A stretch of DNA of 64,000 nt. Source: Prochlorococcus marinus XMU1405. GTDB taxonomy: Bacteria; Cyanobacteriota; Cyanobacteriia; PCC-6307; Cyanobiaceae. The translations under genes and the position numbers were made by a program. Below are positions 59,433 through 64,000 of this stretch, one piece after another. Location of the stretch: positions 351,544-415,543 of the forward strand of contig NZ_JAAORF010000002.1 in assembly GCF_017696275.1 (NCBI RefSeq), in the 5' to 3' direction. The notes beneath the pieces are model-generated. The model had not been told where the DNA came from, did not search any database, and saw nothing but the letters and a program-made list of their open reading frames with translations. Every line of letters starts with the position of its first letter. Position 1 is the stretch's first letter.

Positions 59433-60977
59433 TTAATCTGGCAAGTTGAAACTATTTATATTTAATTTTGAACCTATTTTATGGGCACAAGCATATCCAC
59501 TAAAAGCTACTGCATTTAAGCCTTGACCTGGGAAGCATGAATCCCCTACGCAATAAAGATTTTTAATTTTTGTAGTATTAAAAGGCATTGGTAAAAGTCC
59601 AAGCAACTTTTGTCTAGGAATAGGTCCATAACTACCTTCGTATCTTCCAAGAAACTTTTTATGAGTTTTTGGAGTACCAATTTCTTTATGATCGATATTC
59701 TCTTCAAGATTCGGTAAAATTTGTGAAATTCTTTCAACAATAAATGAAAAGTATTTTTCTTTCTTTTGAAGATATTCTTTCCTCGATAGTCCTTCCCATT
59801 CACTCATTGATGATGGAGTAAATGCATGAACGATATGTTTTCCTTCTGGAGCTAAAGACGAATCAAGCAAAGTAGGTATAGAGACAAAAATAACTCCTTT
59901 TTCACTTTCTAATTCATCCCAATTCTCAACAATTATATGATGACAATTAAAGTTATTACTGATCAGATTTTTTTTAACTCCAAGGTGAATTGAGACAAAA
60001 GATGGAGAGGATTTATAGGTCTCTGACCACTTATATTCACTTTTTGGTACATCTTTACTTGCAATTAATCCTTTCTTTTTGTCTTTCAGTCCAAATGTAT
60101 CCCATCTTGTGGAATTAGATACGATGATATCTGAGTAAATTTCTTCCCCATTTGAAAGCTTTACTCCCACTGCTTTCTCGTCCTTTAAAAGTATTTCAAC
60201 AACATTGGCTTTGTAGCGTATTTTGCTACCAAATTTTTCGATCCCAGAGACTAACTTTTCTGCTATAGTTCCTACTCCCCCTTTTGGATAATTTATACCA
60301 CCAGCATGTCTATCTGTAAAAACCATTCCAGCATTAATCATGGGAGTTTTAATTGCAGGCATTACTGACCAACAAAAACATTCGATATCGATAAATTTTA
60401 AAAGCTCAGGATCTTTTATAAACTTTCTGGCGACATCTCCTGCATTTACAGGTAGCCATCTCGCTAAACCTAAGCAGGATAAGGGAGATTTAAAGAAAAC
60501 TTTGAAAAGATAACTTGGATCTTCTATTGATAAAAGAGGCATTGAATCTAAACATTTGAAGACACTGGCACAGGTATCGTAAAAATTTTTTATACCTTCT
60601 TTTTCCTTAGGAAATCTTGCTGATAATTTGTTTATAAATTGATCATAATTTTTATTTACAGAAATATTAAAGTTATTTGGAAGGTGATATTCCAATTGCA
60701 CCGGATCAGGAATAGTTTCACATTTTTCATTTACATCTTTAAGAGCACGAGTTAATAAATTGGTATAACCTTTGTCTCCAAATCCAAATATCATAGAAGC
60801 ACCAACATCAAAGGTATAACCGTTTCTTTTAAAAGAGCCGCCGCTTCCTCCTGGAATTATATATTTCTCAAGAACTAAAACGTCAGCTCCTTTGGCAGCT
60901 AACTGAGATGCAGTCACTAACCCACCTATTCCTGAGCCAATTATGATAGCATCAAAATTTTCCTTATTAGATTTCAT
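59433..60977 (-). CDS. crtH: Carotene cis-trans isomerase
   Basis: CRTISO-type flavoprotein converting poly-cis-lycopene to all-trans-lycopene before cyclisation. It has 514 residues. The N-terminal FAD motif is DAIIIGSGIGGLVTASQLA, with VLEKYIIPGGSGGSF as the family's second conserved block, and the C-terminal GDSCFPGQGLNAVAFSG closes the FAD site. The length fits CrtH rather than CrtI or CrtO, but the related desaturase CrtQ or CrtP is excluded only by overall resemblance. It lies 11 bases after trmFO. Confidence 0.93.
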   Translation of the reverse strand: MKSNKENFDAIIIGSGIGGLVTASQLAAKGADVLVLEKYIIPGGSGGSFKRNGYTFDVGASMIFGFGDKGYTNLLTRALKDVNEKCETIPDPVQLEYHLPNNFNISVNKNYDQFINKLSARFPKEKEGIKNFYDTCASVFKCLDSMPLLSIEDPSYLFKVFFKSPLSCLGLARWLPVNAGDVARKFIKDPELLKFIDIECFCWSVMPAIKTPMINAGMVFTDRHAGGINYPKGGVGTIAEKLVSGIEKFGSKIRYKANVVEILLKDEKAVGVKLSNGEEIYSDIIVSNSTRWDTFGLKDKKKGLIASKDVPKSEYKWSETYKSSPSFVSIHLGVKKNLISNNFNCHHIIVENWDELESEKGVIFVSIPTLLDSSLAPEGKHIVHAFTPSSMSEWEGLSRKEYLQKKEKYFSFIVERISQILPNLEENIDHKEIGTPKTHKKFLGRYEGSYGPIPRQKLLGLLPMPFNTTKIKNLYCVGDSCFPGQGLNAVAFSGYACAHKIGSKLNINSFNLPD

Positions 60978-60988
60978 TTTTGAGGTTT

Positions 60989-62401
60989 TTAGTTAGTTTT
61001 GATAAGTAAGTGATCTTTTTCAAATCGAGCATCTAATAGTTTTTTAAATCCTTTTAAAGCTTCTGTAGATCTTTCTTGATAAATTTTGTATCTTAATCTT
61101 TTATCTTTTATTCTTTTAGTGAGTTCTGGTACTAATCCAAATGAAGCAGGCATTGGCTGGAATTTATTTTTTTTCTGATTAGATAATATTTGATTTCTAT
61201 TACTAATGTAATTTATTAAGGAACCAATCATTGATTCATCAGGGAAAGTTACTGGGATTTTACTCATAGCTAATAAGGATGCATTAATTCCTGCGAGCAA
61301 TCCCCCCGCAGCAGCTGCAGCATAACCTTCCGTACCTGTTATTTGACCAGCTGCTAGAAGAGTTTCTCTTTTCATAAATTGCAGTGTTGGTAAAAGTAAT
61401 TTAGGAGATTCTAAAAAAGTATTTCTATGCATTACTCCTAAACGTACAAATTCAGCTTTTTCTAGACCTGGAATCATCCTAAAAATTCTTTTTTGCTCTG
61501 ACCATTTTAAGTTAGTTTGAAAACCTACCATATTAAGCAACTTCCCTTCGAGATCTTCCATCCTTAATTGAACAATTGCATGAGGCCGATTTTTTAATCT
61601 ATTTTCCCTATCGAACAAGTCTCCCCACTTTGGATTCCACAACCCAATAGATTTCAAAGGTCCGTATCTCATCGTGTCAATTCCTCTTCTAGCAATTTCT
61701 TCTATTGGCAAACAAGATTCAAAGAAATTAGCAGATTCTTTTTCAAAGTCTTTTAAGTTAGCTTGCTCACCTGCTATTAGTTCGTTCCTGAAATGAATAT
61801 AATCATTTTTATTCATTGGACAATTAAGATATGCCGGATCTCCTTTGTCGTATCTACTAGCTTTAAAGACAATCTCTTTATCAATAGTATCTCCATAAAT
61901 TATTGGACTAGCAGCATCAAAAAAATGACAAGCATCGATACCTGTAAAAAATCGAATTTTGTTGGCCAAATCATCTGCAGTTAGTGGACCAGTTGCGAGT
62001 ATAGTTATATTTTCTTTGCTTGGGAGATCTTGTTGTTCAAATCTTTTAATTTCGATTAAAGGATGATTAGATAAAACTTCAGTCAAAGCATTGCTAAATT
62101 TAGATCTATCTACCGCTAAAGCACCTCCAGCTGGAACAGCAAATTTATCTGCTGTTTGAACTATTAATGAATTAAATAATCTTAGTTCTTTTTGTAATAA
62201 ACCTGCAGCTCTATCTGAACTTAAAGCCCCAAAACTATTGCTACACACTAGTTCTCCACATTCTCCAGTATGATGAGCTGGAGTAGATTTAAAAGGTCTC
62301 ATTTCAACTAATTTAACTGGAACACCAGAATTTGCTACCTGCCAAGCCGCTTCAGAACCTGCTAGACCTGCTCCAATTACTATTACTTCTTTCTTTATCA
62401 A
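60989..62401 (-). CDS. trmFO: Methylenetetrahydrofolate-tRNA-(uracil-54) methyltransferase
   Basis: Flavin- and folate-dependent enzyme making m5U54 in the tRNA T-loop. It has 470 residues. The FAD fold starts with [19 protein letters not shown] and continues with [16 protein letters not shown], both family-specific. Later blocks are [14 protein letters not shown] and [19 protein letters not shown]. The start codon is TTG at 62401, 6 bases after the psbY stop, with no nearby ATG. It is a housekeeping modification enzyme between two photosynthesis-related genes. Confidence 0.95.
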   Translation of the reverse strand: MIKKEVIVIGAGLAGSEAAWQVANSGVPVKLVEMRPFKSTPAHHTGECGELVCSNSFGALSSDRAAGLLQKELRLFNSLIVQTADKFAVPAGGALAVDRSKFSNALTEVLSNHPLIEIKRFEQQDLPSKENITILATGPLTADDLANKIRFFTGIDACHFFDAASPIIYGDTIDKEIVFKASRYDKGDPAYLNCPMNKNDYIHFRNELIAGEQANLKDFEKESANFFESCLPIEEIARRGIDTMRYGPLKSIGLWNPKWGDLFDRENRLKNRPHAIVQLRMEDLEGKLLNMVGFQTNLKWSEQKRIFRMIPGLEKAEFVRLGVMHRNTFLESPKLLLPTLQFMKRETLLAAGQITGTEGYAAAAAGGLLAGINASLLAMSKIPVTFPDESMIGSLINYISNRNQILSNQKKNKFQPMPASFGLVPELTKRIKDKRLRYKIYQERSTEALKGFKKLLDARFEKDHLLIKTN

Positions 62402-62407
62402 ACTAGA

Positions 62408-62524
62408 TTAATCCTTTCCCAAAAAGTCTCTATTGAACTGTTCTCTTGCTGGTTTTTGAATATTAAATATAACCCAAGCTAAAGCTGCAATAATAGGAGC
62501 GAAAACTACAATTGTTCTAAGCAT
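62408..62524 (-). CDS. psbY: Photosystem II protein Y
   Basis: 38-residue single-helix protein of the photosystem II periphery, reading [20 protein letters not shown] and then [14 protein letters not shown]. One transmembrane helix spans about residues 4-22, and the family tail with basic and acidic residues follows, so the PsbY match is good despite the small size. It is the first gene of psbY-trmFO-crtH-membrane protein. ATG at 62524, and no clear Shine-Dalgarno precedes it. Confidence 0.93.
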
Positions 62525-62700
62525 TTTAAAAATTCTGTTATTTAATGAATATCCTACCTTTTAACTGTAAATATAGAGAGAATTTTTAATTTTTTATTTC
62601 ATAAGTTAAGAATTGTATTTCTATTGTTCAACTTGTGATATTAAGTTGTTTTTTTTTCCTTAAAAAGGGATAATTTCATATGTACTCAATTTTACCAAAT

Positions 62701-62772
62701 GGGTCGCTAGCTCAGCGGTAGAGCATCCGGCTTTTAACCGGCTGGTCCTGAGTTCGAATCTCAGGCGACCCA
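62701..62772 (+). tRNA. trnK: tRNA-Lys (UUU)
   Basis: A 72-nt cloverleaf. The acceptor stem GGGTCGC pairs with GCGACCC and ends with A. The D-loop region is TAGCTCAGCGGTAGAGCA, the anticodon loop CTTTTAA gives anticodon TTT, and the T-loop TTCGAAT sits on a 5-bp CTGAG/CTCAG stem. No encoded CCA. The fold is intact. Confidence 0.97.
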
Positions 62773-63049
62773 CATTTTTTTATTGAGTTAATTTTTAAAT
62801 TTCACTCTAAGAGAATTCGTAAATGAATACTACGACTATAAAGTTATTATTTTGATAATAGAAATACTGAAAAAGTTTTTATTTTCTAGAAGTTGATTTT
62901 GCATCTTTTTAAAAGAAAACGTTAAAAATATATTTTGGGCTTTCGATCTAAACTTATACTCGTACGTCCTAAAATATTCTCGGAAAAATAATCTTAAATA
63001 CGAAAAATGGTCAAAATATAAACAAAGGCAAAGGGGAAAGTATTTCATT

Positions 63050-63082
63050 AATTCTAAAATAAACCACATCAATTTTAGAATT
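63050..63082. repeat. 11-bp perfect inverted repeat with 11-base loop
   Basis: Arms AATTCTAAAAT (63050-63060) and ATTTTAGAATT (63072-63082) are exact reverse complements. Only one G-C pair makes the stem weak at high temperature, but it is structurally perfect and isolated from genes. It could be part of a small RNA or a protein-binding site. No T run follows, so it is not a typical terminator. Confidence 0.75.
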
Positions 63083-63201
63083 TATATAAGAAATAACGAA
63101 AAAGAAAGTACGCCAAATAACACATTACCGTAACATTTATGTCAATAATTCATCGTCCCAAAATTTATTTTCTTAATTGGCCAAATAAAAACAGAAATCG
63201 C

Positions 63202-63231
63202 TTTACAAACCTTCATATTCTCTGTTACAAT
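63202..63231 (+). promoter_or_regulatory. Sigma-70-type promoter of hli
   Basis: A -35-like TTTACA at 63202-63207 and a -10-like TACAAT at 63226-63231, separated by 18 bases. The predicted start near 63238 leaves a roughly 20-base leader before the hli ATG at 63258. Both elements resemble consensus, but no experimental start site is available. Confidence 0.6.
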
Positions 63232-63257
63232 AATTCACATATCTTACTTATCTAATT

Positions 63258-63365
63258 ATGACTCCTGAAGCAGAACGTTTTAATGGTTGGGCAGCAATGC
63301 TAGGTTTCGTAGCAGCGGTTGGCGCTTACGTAACCACAGGTCAAATCATTCCTGGTTGGTTTTAA
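63258..63365 (+). CDS. hli: High-light-inducible protein (35 residues)
   Basis: Single-helix chlorophyll-binding stress protein of the Hlip/ELIP group. The 35-residue reading is MTPEAERFNGWAAMLGF then VAAVGAYVTTGQIIPGWF. The ExxNxxxAMxGF chlorophyll motif is present (AERFNGWAAMLGF), with a tryptophan where most members have arginine. Picocyanobacteria of the high-light type carry many short hli genes, so this size is expected. Known to protect photosystems in excess light. A consensus-like promoter lies just upstream and a perfect hairpin terminator 70 bases downstream. Confidence 0.93.
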   Translation: MTPEAERFNGWAAMLGFVAAVGAYVTTGQIIPGWF

Positions 63366-63434
63366 CTTTATTATTGACAACAGACTAACTGTTTCGATCC
63401 CTTAAGTTTAGTTAAAATCCTAAAACTTCTTTAT

Positions 63435-63462
63435 AAACTCTGCTTAAGCAGAGTTTTTTTTT
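63435..63462 (+). terminator. Rho-independent terminator of hli
   Basis: A perfect 9-bp palindrome AAACTCTGC TTAA GCAGAGTTT at 63435-63456 followed by a run of T. It lies 70 bases after the hli stop. The A-run preceding the stem means it could also act for the small zinc-ribbon gene read on the minus strand, which ends at 63510. Confidence 0.9.
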
Positions 63463-63509
63463 CAAAATTAATACACTATAAGATTACAATTAAAATAAGT
63501 GTAATCAAT

Positions 63510-63647
63510 TTATAACTTAAATTTTTTATTTTTATCAATATTATCTAAACAGGTTGAGCATAATAAATGCCCTTTTTTAACCCAGAATGTCTTAGTCGAT
63601 CTTTCTATATCTTTTCTACATATTAAACACTTAAAAATTGGAGACAT
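63510..63647 (-). CDS. Small CxxC...CxxC zinc-ribbon-like protein
   Basis: 45 residues. Two cysteine pairs, CLIC at 7-10 and CSTC at 30-33, are spaced as in zinc ribbons, and a lysine-rich tail follows. The ATG is at 63647. Short length makes coding status less sure, but paired cysteines at ribbon spacing are unlikely by chance. Similar tiny zinc proteins occur in picocyanobacteria without known function. It converges on hli across the shared terminator. Confidence 0.62.
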   Translation of the reverse strand: MSPIFKCLICRKDIERSTKTFWVKKGHLLCSTCLDNIDKNKKFKL

Positions 63648-63796
63648 TATGAAATTAATCTTTTAAAAAAATTCCTACAAAAAAGTTTAATTTATTTAAA
63701 GTATAACTAAAATCTAGAGTTGTGAAATTTCGACGGGACATTCATTCCTTTTGTTTCCATATTTTAATATTAAAAATAAAAATTCCATAAAAAAAA

Positions 63797-63818
63797 GCCT
63801 GCTTTACAGCAGGCCTTT
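63797..63818. terminator. Bidirectional hairpin terminator
   Basis: Stem GCCTGCT/AGCAGGC with a TTAC loop (63797-63814), flanked by a long A run on the left and TTTCTTT on the right, so it can terminate in either direction. It lies 28 bases past the porin stop codon on the minus strand and most likely ends that transcript. Confidence 0.85.
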
Positions 63819-63845
63819 CTTTGTGTGTAAGTTTTTCTAATATTC

Positions 63846-64000
63846 TTAGAAAACGAATGAAGATTTAAGGATGATTCCTGTTAGATCGTCTGCACCATCG
63901 TTCTCTTCAATGAAAACACCAGGAGTGATTGTTAGGCCCAAGGTCGTTGTCCAGTCATCCTTATTCGCATGACAACCTTTTTGACACATTACTTGGTCTT
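63846..64000 (-). CDS. Porin C-terminus (5' part beyond window)
   Basis: Only the last 51 codons are visible. They end in LKSSFVF: alternating residues and a terminal phenylalanine, the C-terminal beta-signal used for outer membrane barrel assembly. The preceding strand pairs (DWTTTLGLTITPGVFIEE, then DDLTGIILKSSF) fit barrel strands. A CQKGC pair lies just before. This agrees with cyanobacterial porins (Som type) that Prochlorococcus encodes in this kind of context. The family call rests on a short fragment. Confidence 0.7.
   Translation of the reverse strand, partial: DQVMCQKGCHANKDDWTTTLGLTITPGVFIEENDGADDLTGIILKSSFVF

Larger units (their letters stand above)
62773..63257. other. 485-base spacer between tRNA-Lys and hli
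   Basis: The largest gap in the window. It has no convincing gene. It carries an 11-bp perfect inverted repeat (63050-63082) and, near its right end, a sigma-70-like promoter for hli. A plus-strand frame from about 62897 to 63136 stays open for 79 codons with protein-like Lys/Asn/Tyr content but no usable start codon, so it may be a remnant or chance. A minus-strand frame (62836-63072) is likewise unsupported. An unannotated small RNA is possible here. Confidence 0.6.

Noticed and set aside
62836..63072. Minus-strand open frame of 78 codons in the tRNA-Lys/hli spacer
   Set aside because: No recognisable motif, no ribosome-binding site, Phe/Leu/Ile-rich translation typical of antisense AT-rich DNA, and it crosses the inverted repeat.

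Overview
The window is a gene-dense, very AT-rich (roughly 30% GC by eye) stretch of a cyanobacterial chromosome. It fits a high-light-adapted Prochlorococcus or a very close relative. Reasons (family knowledge plus gene content, no database search): a 35-residue high-light-inducible protein, PsbY, a PsbP-type lipoprotein, Ycf54, the clock kinase SasA, three carotenoid loci (lycopene cyclase, GGPP synthase, carotene isomerase), a ferredoxin-NADP reductase without a phycobilisome-linker domain, a picocyanobacterial-type porin C-terminus, spacers mostly under 100 bases and few Shine-Dalgarno sites. The annotation holds 59 protein genes (two cut by the window edges) and two tRNAs. I see no phage, transposon, CRISPR array or rRNA.

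Layout. 1-5.0 kb: GuaB3 (partial), gyrA, lycopene cyclase. 5.0-12.8 kb: GH57 branching enzyme, leuA, a membrane protein, a 7TM-HD phosphodiesterase, folD, crtE, a DUF212 protein. 12.8-18.3 kb: minus-strand operon zwf-opcA-cobB, then petH. 18.4-24.2 kb: SRPBCC protein, tRNA-Glu, sasA, a CpcS/CpeS-like protein, a secreted small protein, prs, malQ. 24.2-33.3 kb: RodZ-like mini protein, UbiB kinase, Orn/Lys/Arg decarboxylase, cdsA, and a minus-strand clpC-dehydrogenase-hydrolase run. 33.5-41.1 kb: rimI, a tight plus-strand run lysA-cdaA-uppS-bioB-trhO-unknown, then lipA and recR in the other direction. 41.2-45.8 kb: PsbP, ABC exporter, small secreted protein, DEAD-box RNA helicase with a hairpin beside its start. 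45.8-55.9 kb: one long minus-strand run pdxJ-ycf54-recC-methyltransferase-recB-recD, extremely AT-rich. 56-58.9 kb: acyltransferase, TPR-like protein, BolA, Grx4, a DUF6761-like protein, and a GC-rich response regulator with a degenerate receiver. 58.9-62.5 kb: minus-strand run psbY-trmFO-crtH-membrane protein. 62.7-64 kb: tRNA-Lys, a 485-base spacer, hli, a small zinc-ribbon protein and the end of a porin.

How the genes work together. Carbon storage and NADPH supply are well represented (GH57 enzyme, MalQ, Zwf, OpcA, PetH), as is pigment biosynthesis (CrtE, lycopene cyclase, CrtH, Ycf54, and tRNA-Glu as tetrapyrrole precursor). A complete RecBCD plus RecR covers double-strand-break and gap repair. 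A diadenylate cyclase (CdaA) and a short PgpH-like HD protein suggest a c-di-AMP circuit. The best candidates for new biology are the response regulator, the c-di-AMP pair, the membrane-anchored FNR, the CpeS-like protein divergent from sasA, and the hairpin before the RNA helicase. I did not find an obvious new multi-gene system; most of the window is core cyanobacterial genome.
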